Below, piece by piece: positions 41,575-50,326 of a stretch of DNA of 64,000 bases. Position 1 is the stretch's first letter, and the number at the start of each line of letters is the position of its first letter. The position numbers were made by a program, and so were the translations under genes. Under the pieces are notes generated by a model. That model made no database searches. It saw only the letters and a list, made by a program, of their open reading frames with translations, and was not told the origin of the DNA. The stretch is from Polynucleobacter sp. MWH-HuK1 (lineage in GTDB: Bacteria; Pseudomonadota; Gammaproteobacteria; Burkholderiales; Burkholderiaceae), in contig NZ_JACVPP010000001.1 of the NCBI RefSeq assembly GCF_018881815.1, positions 1,807,654 through 1,871,653 on the forward strand. The letters run 5' to 3'.

Positions 41575-42744
41575 TTGGATCAAACCACCCCTCAATCCGG
41601 TTCCGCGATTGTCATCATTGGCAGCGGATTGGCTGGCTACACTGTTGTACGAGAAATTCGTAAACTGGATAAAGCAGTCCCCATCACTTTGATAACAAGA
41701 GAGCCTGGTTACTTTTATTCCAAGCCAATGCTCTCCACTGCACTTGCAAGTAAGAAAGATGCAATGCAACTCATCTCAACTGCGGCTGATGGCATGGCAA
41801 CACAACTAGATATGACGATCTTGAGTGAGTGTGATGTTAGCGGAATTGAATCTAGTACTCAAACAATTAAAACCAGCAAGGGTGATCTTCCTTATGGGAA
41901 ATTGGTCATGGCATTGGGATCCGATCAAATTCGTTTGCCATTACAAGGTAACGCTGCCAACGAAGTCTTTACTGTTAATGATCTTGAAGACTATGCCCGT
42001 TTTCGCGCCGCTATTGATGGCAAAAAGAAAGTGGCCATTCTGGGTGCAGGTCTAATTGGTTGTGAGTTTGCCAACGATCTTGTGCTGGGTGGATTCGAGG
42101 TAGATGTTATTGACTTGGCTCCACAGGCCTTAGGGCGCCTATTACCGGAAGCGGCGGCACTTGAGCTGCAAGGAAATTTAAGTGCAGCTGGAGTGCGCTG
42201 GCATCTTGCTACAACTGTAAATGCCATTGACCGCACGGGAGAGGGCCTGCAGGTAACACTGAAAAATGGCAGCACGATACATTGCGATGTATTTTTGTCT
42301 GCAGTAGGTCTAAAACCGAGAATTGAATTAGCAAATGCAGCTGGTATCAGCGTTGGCACAGGCATTCAGGTCAATCGCGAACTAGAAACCAATATCAAAA
42401 ATATCTTTGCAATAGGAGATTGCGCAGAGGTGGATGGTTTAGTTTTGCCATACGTGATGCCAATTATGCAGGCAGCAAGAGCATTGGCACCAACCTTATT
42501 AGGTCAAGCCACAGCACTCACCTACCCTGCAATGCCGGTGATGGTGAAGACCCCTGCCTTGCCCACCATTGTTTCTCCGCCAGCAAAGGGCGCTGAAGGT
42601 AAGTGGGCCACCAACCCAGTAGAGGGTGGCCTGGAGGCCCGCTTTGAATCTGCTGATGGCAAGTTATTGGGCTTTGCATTAATGGGCGCAGCCACAGCAC
42701 AACGCGGCACCCTCACCAAGGAACTGCCAGCCATACTGGCCTAA
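41575..42744 (+). CDS. Rubredoxin-NAD(+) reductase-like flavoprotein
   Basis: A 389-residue pyridine-nucleotide-disulfide oxidoreductase-type flavoprotein. FAD fold AIVIIGSGLAGYTVVREIRKLDK at the start; NAD(P) fold KKVAILGAGLIGCEFANDLVLGGFEVDVID in the middle; and the FAIGDCAEVDGL Asp near the C-terminus. It matches rubredoxin reductases that lack redox-active Cys. I prefer TTG 41575, because GGAGAG lies seven bases before it, over an in-frame TTG at 41560. It directly follows rubredoxin, so it probably transfers electrons from NAD(P)H to rubredoxin, then rubrerythrin. Confidence 0.9.
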   Translation: MDQTTPQSGSAIVIIGSGLAGYTVVREIRKLDKAVPITLITREPGYFYSKPMLSTALASKKDAMQLISTAADGMATQLDMTILSECDVSGIESSTQTIKTSKGDLPYGKLVMALGSDQIRLPLQGNAANEVFTVNDLEDYARFRAAIDGKKKVAILGAGLIGCEFANDLVLGGFEVDVIDLAPQALGRLLPEAAALELQGNLSAAGVRWHLATTVNAIDRTGEGLQVTLKNGSTIHCDVFLSAVGLKPRIELANAAGISVGTGIQVNRELETNIKNIFAIGDCAEVDGLVLPYVMPIMQAARALAPTLLGQATALTYPAMPVMVKTPALPTIVSPPAKGAEGKWATNPVEGGLEARFESADGKLLGFALMGAATAQRGTLTKELPAILA

Positions 42745-42767
42745 GCAACCCCGATACAAAAACAAAA

Positions 42768-42790
42768 AAAGGCCCGCAATACGGGCCTTT
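42768..42790 (+). terminator. Rho-independent terminator
   Basis: aaaggcccg / cgggccttt stem with loop caata, followed by T-rich ttcttt. It ends the rubrerythrin-rubredoxin-reductase unit and can also serve the convergent membrane gene, because A-rich sequence precedes it. Confidence 0.88.
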
Positions 42791-42811
42791 TCTTTATACA
42801 GCTAGCGGTGA

Positions 42812-43405
42812 TTAAGAAACAATCACAAACCAAGTGGTGTTGTGTGATTGAGCAACCATCAAGAACAACATTGGGATAGATAAGACTGTATTTAAACGGG
42901 ATGTCAGCATCGCAAAACGAGCAGACTTTGCTTTTACATCAGACTCAACGGCTACGATACCAAGCGCACGCTTCTGATTTGGCCAAATGATGAACCAAAC
43001 ATTGAAAGCCATGACTAGAGCAATCCACATACCTAAACCGATTGCGCGAAATGGTGCTTGCAGTGTGAAAGCTTGGTGTAAATAGCCACTTAAGCCCGCA
43101 ACTATCAAGCCAGTTACCACAGTAAACAAGGCTGCATAACGGAACCAAAACAATGCAGTTGGAGCAATCACTTTGCCAATCGCTGGTTTTTGCTCATCTG
43201 GAATCTTTGGCATAGAAGGAATTTGCACAAAGTTGAAATACCAGAGCAAACCAATCCACATCACGCCAAACATCACGTGCAACCAACGGAATACAAACGG
43301 GAGCTCAGCAGAGCTAAAGCTTCCGCCCAAAGCAAAGATGATTAAGACAAGAAGAACAAAGCCCGCAAGAACAGTACGTCCCAGCGAAGTTAAGATAGAA
43401 GTCAT
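42812..43405 (-). CDS. PuuD-type (urate hydroxylase-like) membrane protein
   Basis: A 197-residue membrane protein with about five to six helices: TVLAGFVLLVLIIFALG, FRWLHVMFGVMWIGLLWYFNFVQIPSMP, ALFWFRYAALFTVVTGLIVAG, and a later GLGMWIALVMAFNVWFIIWPNQKR. The LHVMFGVMWIGLLWYFNFVQ block is the signature of the PuuD membrane domain. Known PuuD urate hydroxylase has an added C-terminal cytochrome c domain; this one has none, so urate activity is uncertain. It sits in line with sodB, after an oxidative stress block. Confidence 0.8.
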   Translation of the reverse strand: MTSILTSLGRTVLAGFVLLVLIIFALGGSFSSAELPFVFRWLHVMFGVMWIGLLWYFNFVQIPSMPKIPDEQKPAIGKVIAPTALFWFRYAALFTVVTGLIVAGLSGYLHQAFTLQAPFRAIGLGMWIALVMAFNVWFIIWPNQKRALGIVAVESDVKAKSARFAMLTSRLNTVLSIPMLFLMVAQSHNTTWFVIVS

Positions 43406-43428
43406 GAGATTTTCCAGAGATTCAAATA

Positions 43429-44010
43429 TTATTTAGCGAAATTCTGGCTAGCAAAATCCCAGTTCACCAGATTCCAAAAGTTTTCGAGATACTTTGGACG
43501 TGCATTGCGAGTATCGATGTAGTAGGCGTGCTCCCAAACGTCGCATGTGAGCAGAGCTTTAGCATCAGTAGTAAGAGGAGTTGCTGCATTGCTAGTAGAA
43601 ACCAGATCAAGAGTGCCATCCGCCTTCTTAACCAACCATGCCCAACCCGATCCAAAAGTTCCAACTGCGCATTTGGTGAACTCTTCTTTGAATTTATCAA
43701 ATGATCCCCACTTAGCATTAATGGCATCGGCCAATGCACCTGTTGGAGCTCCGCCGCCATTTGGCTTCATGCCGAACCAATAAAAAGTGTGATTCCAAAC
43801 TTGAGCTGCATTATTAAAAATACCGCCTGAAGATTTTTTAACAATCTCCTCAAGGGTGGCATTCTCAAACTCGGTACCCTTAATTAAGTTATTCAAATTA
43901 GTGACATAGGTCTGATGATGCTTGCCGTAGTGAAACTCCAAAGTTTCCTTAGAAATGTAAGGCGCTAAAGCATCAAGTGCATACGGCAACTGAGGTAAGG
44001 TATGTTCCAT
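43429..44010 (-). CDS. sodB: Iron superoxide dismutase
   Basis: A 193-residue Fe/Mn SOD. Metal ligands His27, His74, Asp157 and His161 are all in place ([22 protein letters not shown]). The Fe-type signature [14 protein letters not shown], with Gln70, and the late WNLVNWDFA ending fit SodB. Length is standard. Cytoplasmic. It is close to the PuuD-type gene (24 bases apart) in the same direction. Confidence 0.95.
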   Translation of the reverse strand: MEHTLPQLPYALDALAPYISKETLEFHYGKHHQTYVTNLNNLIKGTEFENATLEEIVKKSSGGIFNNAAQVWNHTFYWFGMKPNGGGAPTGALADAINAKWGSFDKFKEEFTKCAVGTFGSGWAWLVKKADGTLDLVSTSNAATPLTTDAKALLTCDVWEHAYYIDTRNARPKYLENFWNLVNWDFASQNFAK

Positions 44011-44146
44011 TTGTATTCCTTTTAATTACATTAAGAGCAAAAATATAGGTTATTTTTGAATAACTATAGACTATTCTGGCTTTTTTGTTTGAGGGACAAA
44101 TAAATTCTGCAAGCCCTGATAACTTAAGGCCTAGTTAAGAAAAGAA

Positions 44147-44168
44147 ATGCCGGCAGGTTCGCCGGCAT
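44147..44168 (-). terminator. Terminator of the 3-hydroxybutyrate dehydrogenase gene
   Basis: atgccggc / gccggcat stem with a six-base loop; on the minus strand it is followed by TTCTTTT. It closes the SDR gene and separates it from sodB. Confidence 0.85.
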
Positions 44169-44193
44169 CCAATAAAACATGGGGTTTTGCAGC

Positions 44194-44970
44194 CTATTGA
44201 GCCGTCCAACCACCGTCCATGTTCCAAGCTGCTCCACGTACCTCAGAAGCATCCGGCCCACATAGAAATACCGCCAAAGCAGCTAATTGTTCTGGAGTAA
44301 CAAACTCACCGGAAGGCTGCTTCTCAGATACCAAAGCAGTTTTGGCAGCCTCATTAGAAATGCCTTCACGCTCTGCACGCGCATCTACCTGTTTCTGCAC
44401 TAGCGGGGTCAAAACCCAACCCGGACAAATTGCGTTGCAGGTAATACCAGTGCGGGCATTTTCTAAAGCGGTAACCTTTGTAAGACCAATAATGCCGTGC
44501 TTTGCAGCAACGTAAGCAGCCTTCTGAGTAGAGGCAACTAAACCATGTACAGATGCAATATTAATAATGCGGCCCCAATTACGCTTCTTCATTCCAGGTA
44601 ATGCATGGTGCGTCGTATGAAATGCAGAGCTCAAATTAATAGCGATGATGGCATCCCACTTATCTGTCGGAAACTCTTCAATACTTGCAGTGTATTGAAT
44701 GCCGGCGTTATTAACCAAAATATCCAGTGAGCCAAAACGCTTTTCTGTCTGCTTGATGAGGTCCTCAATTTCAGCGGGCTTGCTCATATCTGCACCGTGA
44801 TAATCAACTTCTACTCCACATGCTTTGATTTTGGCAATGGCCTCATCTTTCTCACCAAAACCATTAACCATAATGTTGACACCTTGCTTTGCTAATGCAA
44901 TAGCCATTCCCAAGCCAATACCGCTAGTAGAGCCAGTAACTAGGGCAGTTTTACCTTTTAATGTGGACAT
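44194..44970 (-). CDS. bdhA: 3-hydroxybutyrate dehydrogenase
   Basis: A 258-residue SDR enzyme. Cofactor motif TGSTSGIGLGMA; NNAGIQYT; catalytic Ser-Tyr-Lys in the IINIASVHGLVASTQKAAYVAAKHG block (Ser in ASVHG, Tyr in AYVAAK); and the late ICPGWVLTPLVQKQVDARAE segment typical of D-3-hydroxybutyrate dehydrogenases. It oxidises 3-hydroxybutyrate to acetoacetate with NAD+ in the cytoplasm. It lies downstream of the CoxL-like gene with a 122-base gap, and the phasin at 24568 fits PHB metabolism. Confidence 0.9.
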   Translation of the reverse strand: MSTLKGKTALVTGSTSGIGLGMAIALAKQGVNIMVNGFGEKDEAIAKIKACGVEVDYHGADMSKPAEIEDLIKQTEKRFGSLDILVNNAGIQYTASIEEFPTDKWDAIIAINLSSAFHTTHHALPGMKKRNWGRIINIASVHGLVASTQKAAYVAAKHGIIGLTKVTALENARTGITCNAICPGWVLTPLVQKQVDARAEREGISNEAAKTALVSEKQPSGEFVTPEQLAALAVFLCGPDASEVRGAAWNMDGGWTAQ

Positions 44971-45092
44971 TTCTCTTTTACCGTATCAAGTTAACTAAAG
45001 GGCCGTTCAATTTGCCCAAAAACTTGATGTTACAGGATGAGCCGGACCACCCCAGCAGACAATGCACTAGGGCGGCCAGAACCCATTAAAAA

Positions 45093-47489
45093 TCAGATCT
45101 TCTTGAGGGCTCGCAAGATCTTTTCTGAAGTGATGGGCTGATCTAAGACGTTTACATTAAATGGCGCCAAAGCATCATTGATTGCATTTTGTACCGCCCC
45201 TGGTGCGCCAGCAGTTCCTGCCTCACCCGCCCCCTTGGCGCCTAATTTTGAAGACTGAGTAGGGGTCTCTACGTGTGCCACCTCAATATCCGGCATTTCA
45301 TTGGCCATCGGTACCAAGTAGTCGGCCATACTGCCGTTGCGTAACAAACCACTTTCATCATAGAGGCACTCTTCAAACAGAACGCCACCAATACCCTGCA
45401 CAATTGCACCGCGAACTTGCTCATTAACCAACATTGGGTTAATCACGCGTCCGCAATCCTCTACAGCCCAGTGTTTTAGTAACTTCACAAATCCAGTTTC
45501 CGGATCAACCTCAACATAGGATGCCTGAACACCATTGGTAAAGATAAATGGATAATCTTTCTGGGTGTAATGTCGCGTTACCATGAGATCAGCAGAAAAT
45601 CCTGCTGGCAGAGTATCGGTACGGAAATAACCAACCCTACCAACTTCACTAAACGGCAGCAACTGTTCACCAGTTGCTTTATCCAAAATATAACCACGAC
45701 GAGCAATAAGTTCCGCAAGCGGACGATTCAAAATTGCACCGGCAAGTTTCAATATATTTTCATGCAGGGCTTGGGCTGCCAACAGAACTGCCTCGCCACC
45801 AACACCTGCACCACGAGATGCCCAGGTACCTCCTCCATATGGAGTGACATCAGTGTCGCCAGTGATGATCCGCACTTGATCAATTGAAACGCCCACCGCA
45901 TCAGCAGCAATTTGAGTGTAGATACCTTCAGTTCCCTGTCCTTGCTCACCAACACCAATCATTACAGAAACCACGCCACTAGGATCCATACGGACAGTAG
46001 CTCCATCCTGAGAGGCAATTCTTGCTCCACCCACTCCGTAGAATGCTGGGCTTGGATTAGTTAACTCAATTAAGGTTGCAAATCCAATGCCACGATAGAT
46101 ACCCTTCTTACGGAGTTCTGCCTGCTCCTTGCGCAAGGCTGGGTAATCCATCATTTTTTCAATTTCACGTAAGCACTGCTCATGCGAGAGCACTTCTAAC
46201 TTAATTCCAGAAATCCCAGAGCATGGATATGCATCATCTGGAATCACATTACGCTTACGGAACTCAAGCGGATCCATTTGTAATTTTTGAGCAGCCAAAT
46301 CAACTAAGCCCTCAGTCACTGCACAAGCAATCGGATGTCCCACACCGCGATACTGGCAAGTTGGAGTTTTGTTCTGAAAGACTACATTTAAATGAGCGCG
46401 ATAGTTTTGATGCTTGTATGGGCCGCCGACTAAATTGACAACCTGGTTACCCTCAATAGCACTCGTTCTTGGGAACATTGAGTAAGGGCCAATTGCCGTT
46501 AAGTCATCGATCTCAAAAGCTAAGATGTCGCCCGCCTTATTGGCGGCGATACGACCTTTAATGCGATGTTCACGCGCATGAATATCGCTGGTAAATGACT
46601 CCAAACGATCAGCAACAAACTTCACAGGACGCTGCAGCATCATCGATAGACCGACAGTAGCAAAGTCATCAGGATAAGCATGCACCTTGATGCCAAAAGA
46701 ACCGCCTACATCTTTACAGATTACATGCACGTCAGACTCTGAAAGCCCAAACTGGCGGCAATATAAATCTTGCATCATATGAGGCGCTTGTTGCGAGTGG
46801 TACACAGTCAGGCGACGATTGCCTGGGTTGTAATCTGCAATCTGACAGCGCGGCTCAAGAGTCACTCCAGTATGGCGACCAAATCCAAAGGTAGCTTCAG
46901 CAACCACATCAGCTGTTGCGAATACCTCATCCACATTACCAACATCTAAGCTACGGGTAAAGCATAAATTATCACCAAGCTCTGGATGAATCAATGGAGT
47001 ATTTGCATCAAGAGCAGTTTCCATAGAAACTACCGCAGGCAATTCTTCCCACTCAACATCAATATGCTGCAAAGCATCCTCTGCCTGCGCTCTAGTTTCA
47101 GCAACGACCGCAACCACTGGCTCACCTTGCCAGCACGCACGATCAATGGCCAATGCATGTTGTGGGGCAGATTTCATGCCAGCCAAGTGGCCCAAGGTTG
47201 CAACCCATGGCTTACAAAGCTTTGCCATCTGCACACCATCCACAACGGCCAGAACGCCAGGCATCTTGCTCGCCTGTTCAGTATGGATTTTTCCAATCTT
47301 CATATGCGCCACTGGAGAGCGCCAATACACAACGTGCCCCATACGTGGCAGCTGAATGTCATCAATATAAGTTCCTTGACCCTCTAGCAGACGTCGAGCA
47401 CCGTGTCTTGGTTCACTATGACCGATGTAACGCTGATCATTTGTTACGGGATCAAGAACCATTCCCTTCAAATCACTTGGCTTATTCAT
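45093..47489 (-). CDS. Molybdenum hydroxylase large subunit (CoxL/xanthine dehydrogenase family)
   Basis: A 798-residue Mo-cofactor subunit. It has DVGGSFGIKVH (about residues 260-270), a QYRGVGHP segment at 379-386 in place of form I CODH AYxCSFR or form II AYRGAGR, and the catalytic base Glu756 in KGAGEAGTAG. So it is a member of the family but not a CO dehydrogenase; it likely hydroxylates a carbon next to a ring nitrogen or an aldehyde. It is last in coxG-M-S-L order, with the FeS subunit gene 20 bases upstream. Substrate unknown. Confidence 0.93.
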   Translation of the reverse strand: MNKPSDLKGMVLDPVTNDQRYIGHSEPRHGARRLLEGQGTYIDDIQLPRMGHVVYWRSPVAHMKIGKIHTEQASKMPGVLAVVDGVQMAKLCKPWVATLGHLAGMKSAPQHALAIDRACWQGEPVVAVVAETRAQAEDALQHIDVEWEELPAVVSMETALDANTPLIHPELGDNLCFTRSLDVGNVDEVFATADVVAEATFGFGRHTGVTLEPRCQIADYNPGNRRLTVYHSQQAPHMMQDLYCRQFGLSESDVHVICKDVGGSFGIKVHAYPDDFATVGLSMMLQRPVKFVADRLESFTSDIHAREHRIKGRIAANKAGDILAFEIDDLTAIGPYSMFPRTSAIEGNQVVNLVGGPYKHQNYRAHLNVVFQNKTPTCQYRGVGHPIACAVTEGLVDLAAQKLQMDPLEFRKRNVIPDDAYPCSGISGIKLEVLSHEQCLREIEKMMDYPALRKEQAELRKKGIYRGIGFATLIELTNPSPAFYGVGGARIASQDGATVRMDPSGVVSVMIGVGEQGQGTEGIYTQIAADAVGVSIDQVRIITGDTDVTPYGGGTWASRGAGVGGEAVLLAAQALHENILKLAGAILNRPLAELIARRGYILDKATGEQLLPFSEVGRVGYFRTDTLPAGFSADLMVTRHYTQKDYPFIFTNGVQASYVEVDPETGFVKLLKHWAVEDCGRVINPMLVNEQVRGAIVQGIGGVLFEECLYDESGLLRNGSMADYLVPMANEMPDIEVAHVETPTQSSKLGAKGAGEAGTAGAPGAVQNAINDALAPFNVNVLDQPITSEKILRALKKI

Positions 47490-47509
47490 AATGCGTTTCC
47501 CTCAATACC

Positions 47510-48031
47510 CTAAGCGTTAGCAAGGACAGGTTTAATTTTTTGGCCCTTAGCACGAGCATCCAAAACGTCAATAATGGCATCCACAATCGAGTGATAGCCA
47601 GTGCAACGACAGTAATTACCAGAGATCCATTCACGCACTTGTTCGCGCGTTGCCTTTGGTTGCTTTTCAATTAACTCTGCGGCAGCTAGCAACATGCCTG
47701 ATGAGCAAAAGCCGCACTGCATTGCGTTATGTCGCATGAAAGATTCTTGAAGATCCGTTAAAACGCCGTTTTTAGTCAACCCCTCAACAGTGTCAACCAC
47801 GCTACCGTCAGCTTGAACTGCCAAAAACAGACAGCCACGAATGATTTGTCCATCGACCTTGACGGTGCAGGCTCCACAAGCACCTTGCTCGCAACCCAAA
47901 TGAGGTCCCTTGAGGTAAAGGTCTTCACGTAAAAAATCCACTAGATGTTTACGCGGCTCTACCTCTGCATTTACAAGTTGACCGTTTACAGTCATTGAAA
48001 TTTTTTTCTTCAAGGTCATTTTGATCTCCAA
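47510..48031 (-). CDS. Molybdenum hydroxylase [2Fe-2S] subunit (CoxS-like)
   Basis: A 173-residue iron-sulfur subunit. Plant-type [2Fe-2S] Cys47, Cys52, Cys55 and Cys67 (CEQGACGACT and RGC); the second cluster Cys106, Cys109, Cys141 and Cys143 (CGFC and CRC). Standard arrangement and length for the small subunit, which carries electrons between the Mo site and FAD. The ATG codons at 48031 and 48019 are both possible. It lies between the FAD and large subunit genes. Confidence 0.94.
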   Translation of the reverse strand: MEIKMTLKKKISMTVNGQLVNAEVEPRKHLVDFLREDLYLKGPHLGCEQGACGACTVKVDGQIIRGCLFLAVQADGSVVDTVEGLTKNGVLTDLQESFMRHNAMQCGFCSSGMLLAAAELIEKQPKATREQVREWISGNYCRCTGYHSIVDAIIDVLDARAKGQKIKPVLANA

Positions 48032-48061
48032 ATTCTTCTAATGATGTTTTGCTGTTTTGTC

Positions 48062-48916
48062 TTATGCAGCCATGTGCTTAAGACCACGCTCAAGCAAAAC
48101 ACCAATTAAGTGTTGCTTGGCTTCTGCGCTATTCGTAATGTCAGCAATTGCTTCAATTTCATTACGTGCTGCAGCAACCGCTTGAGCAATCAATTCATCA
48201 TTTAGTTTTTTGCCATCAACCAAATCTTGTGCAGCTGTCGCCATCACCGGTGTAGCTCCAACCGAGAAGAAAGTAAAAGCACAATTGGTTAATACTTCAC
48301 CTTGCTTTTGAGCTACCGCCGCAAGACCAGCAACCGCATAGTCACCGTGACGTCTAGCAAGCTCATGAAAGTAGAAAACCTCTTGCAAGCAAGCAAGAGG
48401 AATTTCTGTTGCAACTAAAATTTCATCGGGCTCAAGAGAGGTTGTGTACAAATCAATGAAGAAATCTTTTGCGGAAATACGACGCTCACCCGCTGGACCA
48501 TGAATAATCATCGTGGCACGCAGAGTCAAGCTACAGGCTGGCCACTCGGCCGCAGGATCACCGTAAGCTAAAGAACCGCCCCAGGTGCCTAGATTGCGAA
48601 TAGCTCTATGTGCAATATGCGGTGCAGCAGCTTTCAAAAGCGGTGCGTGCTTTGCAACCAAGTCTGAATCTTCGATTTCTGTATGAGTAACAAGTGCACC
48701 AATGCGCAAGCTATTTCCAACAACAGAAATGCCTTTGAGCTCGGCGATATCAGTAATGTCAATCAATACGCTTGGCTCAGACAAGCGCATATTGAGCGTT
48801 GCCAACAAAGTTTGTCCACCCGCAATTAAACGGGCATCTTCACCAGCTTCCTCAAGCAAAGTTAGGGCCTCATGTAAGGCCTTAGGCTTCACATAGTCAA
48901 ATGCTGCAGCTTTCAT
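48062..48916 (-). CDS. Molybdenum hydroxylase FAD subunit (CoxM-like)
   Basis: A 284-residue FAD subunit of the VAO/PCMH-type. The FAD blocks AGGQTLLATLNMRLSEPSVLIDI and RNLGTWGGSLAYGDPAAEWPA are typical, and the C-terminal CO_deh_flav_C domain follows (FTFFSVGATPVM...). It takes electrons from the [2Fe-2S] subunit. The preceding gene (CoxG-like) and next gene (CoxS-like) are in the same direction, so it is in one operon. Confidence 0.93.
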   Translation of the reverse strand: MKAAAFDYVKPKALHEALTLLEEAGEDARLIAGGQTLLATLNMRLSEPSVLIDITDIAELKGISVVGNSLRIGALVTHTEIEDSDLVAKHAPLLKAAAPHIAHRAIRNLGTWGGSLAYGDPAAEWPACSLTLRATMIIHGPAGERRISAKDFFIDLYTTSLEPDEILVATEIPLACLQEVFYFHELARRHGDYAVAGLAAVAQKQGEVLTNCAFTFFSVGATPVMATAAQDLVDGKKLNDELIAQAVAAARNEIEAIADITNSAEAKQHLIGVLLERGLKHMAA

Positions 48917-49030
48917 TACGTCTCCTCCACCACCAATGTAATTAGCCTTTTTAGCTTTTTATTTTTTGCACTACTTTAGTTTTTACAGCAACTGCTTTTT
49001 TTAGTTTTATAGAGCTTTATGTTTACTCTT

Positions 49031-49507
49031 TTATTTACTGCTGGCGTCCAACTCCAACGCCACTGTCTCCCCGCCTAATTCTTTTGCGAACCTCTGAAAA
49101 AAGTCGTCTGCAATCTTTTTTGCTGATGCGCTAATCAAGCGACCACCAATTTGTCCTAACTTGCCGCCAATCGAAGCTTCAGTTGTGTAGGAGACCAAAG
49201 TCCCCCCTTCGGCCTGCTTAAGCTCTACACGCGACTTTCCTTTGGCAAAGCCTGCTGCCCCACCAGACCCCTCAAAGGCCATAGAACATGACTGGTCAGG
49301 AACGATATCGCTCAAGAGCAATTTCCCGGCAAAGCGGGCTCTAACAGGCCCGATTTTGAACATTACTTTGGCGTGGATCTCTTCCGGGGAAACTCGGCTG
49401 ATCTCCTCACAGCCAGGAATGGACTTGGCCAGCACGTCAATATCGTTCAAACCCTTCCACACATCAGGGATTGGAGCCGATATTAGTTGCTCACCATTTA
49501 ATTCCAT
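49031..49507 (-). CDS. CoxG-like SRPBCC protein
   Basis: A 158-residue protein of the CoxG/SRPBCC family: MELNGEQLISAPIPDVWKGLNDIDVLAKSIPGCEEISRVSPEEIHAKVMFKIGPVRARFAGKLLL, then VSYTTEASIGGKLGQIGGRLI. CoxG proteins help anchor or mature CO dehydrogenase-type molybdenum hydroxylases at the membrane. It is the first gene of the operon and is transcribed divergently from the TetR regulator. Confidence 0.9.
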   Translation of the reverse strand: MELNGEQLISAPIPDVWKGLNDIDVLAKSIPGCEEISRVSPEEIHAKVMFKIGPVRARFAGKLLLSDIVPDQSCSMAFEGSGGAAGFAKGKSRVELKQAEGGTLVSYTTEASIGGKLGQIGGRLISASAKKIADDFFQRFAKELGGETVALELDASSK

Positions 49508-49549
49508 TTGATCTCCTTGGGGTTTGTACGAATAGAGTCTTATCTACCA

Positions 49550-49562
49550 ATTGTTCAACAAT
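49550..49562. promoter_or_regulatory. Candidate operator between CoxG-like and TetR genes
   Basis: attgttcaacaat is a perfect 13-base palindrome (ATTGTT C AACAAT) in the middle of the 112-base divergent region. TetR-family dimers bind such sites, so it may control both the molybdenum hydroxylase operon and the regulator's own gene. Inferred from position and symmetry. Confidence 0.5.
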
Positions 49563-49619
49563 GTACCATTATTTAACTTTTGGTCAATAAGTCCAAATTC
49601 GGATAAACCCTGAGAACCC

Positions 49620-50312
49620 ATGCGTTTTACTGAAGATAGCGTTTCCAGCCCGAATAAAGCTGAAGTTTCAGCAGGGGTAGCAACGCCAACAAGAAAGCGA
49701 ATGGGTACAGCTGAACGCAAGCGCCAAATATTGGATAGCGCCATTCAGTTCTTCGCTAAGCATGGCATTGATGGTCAATTAAGAAATTTAACAAAAGAAT
49801 TGGGTGTTACACACACCCTGCTCTATCACTACTTCCCCACTAAAGATGCCTTGATTCAGGAAGTTTACAAAGAGGTTTTTGAATCTCGCTGGAAGCCTGA
49901 GTGGGAAGAATTGCTGGACGATAACTCGCTCACTCCAGAAGAAAAGTTGAATGCTTTTTATCTCGATTATTCAAATACCGTACTCACTTACGACTTCGTA
50001 CGCATCTTAATATTCTCTGGTTTGAGTGATCACTCCATCAGCGATAAATTTTTTGAACTTTTGCGCTCACGCTTATTACCGCGACTCATCCGGGAAACCC
50101 GCAAGCATTGTGGTAGACCCAATACCTCAAAACCGACTCAGCGTGAGCTTGAATTCCTAATGGGTCTGCATGGCGGTGTCTTCTACATCGGGATGCGCCG
50201 CTGGATCTACGGGCAAGCCATCTATGCCGCTGAAAGCCCTGATACCGAACAAGAAATTATTCGGGATCGCGTTCAGGCTTATCTTCATTCCGCCAAATCA
50301 CTATTCGCTTAA
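49620..50312 (+). CDS. TetR-family regulator
   Basis: A 230-residue TetR-like repressor. The DNA-binding region is near residues 25-75: ERKRQILDSAIQFFAKHGIDGQLRNLTKELGVTHTLLYHYFPTKDALIQEVYKEVF. The C-terminal ligand domain is helical (FVRILIFSGLSDHSISDKFFELLRSR). ATG 49620 gives a 27-residue N-terminal extension; ATG 49701 is a possible shorter start. Its place between the molybdenum hydroxylase operon and the VOC/hydroxylase genes suggests that it senses an intermediate or substrate of this pathway. Confidence 0.92.
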   Translation: MRFTEDSVSSPNKAEVSAGVATPTRKRMGTAERKRQILDSAIQFFAKHGIDGQLRNLTKELGVTHTLLYHYFPTKDALIQEVYKEVFESRWKPEWEELLDDNSLTPEEKLNAFYLDYSNTVLTYDFVRILIFSGLSDHSISDKFFELLRSRLLPRLIRETRKHCGRPNTSKPTQRELEFLMGLHGGVFYIGMRRWIYGQAIYAAESPDTEQEIIRDRVQAYLHSAKSLFA

Positions 50313-50326
50313 TTACAAAGGTCATC

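Noticed and set aside
47153..47491. Open frames of 69 to 133 codons on the plus strand (46986-47491)
   Set aside because: They overlap the start of the CoxL-like gene in antisense; the coxL frame carries clear family motifs.
45093..48916. CO dehydrogenase (form I) call for the CoxMSL-like genes
   Set aside because: The large subunit lacks AYxCSFR; it has QYRGVGHP, so a CO-oxidising enzyme is unlikely.
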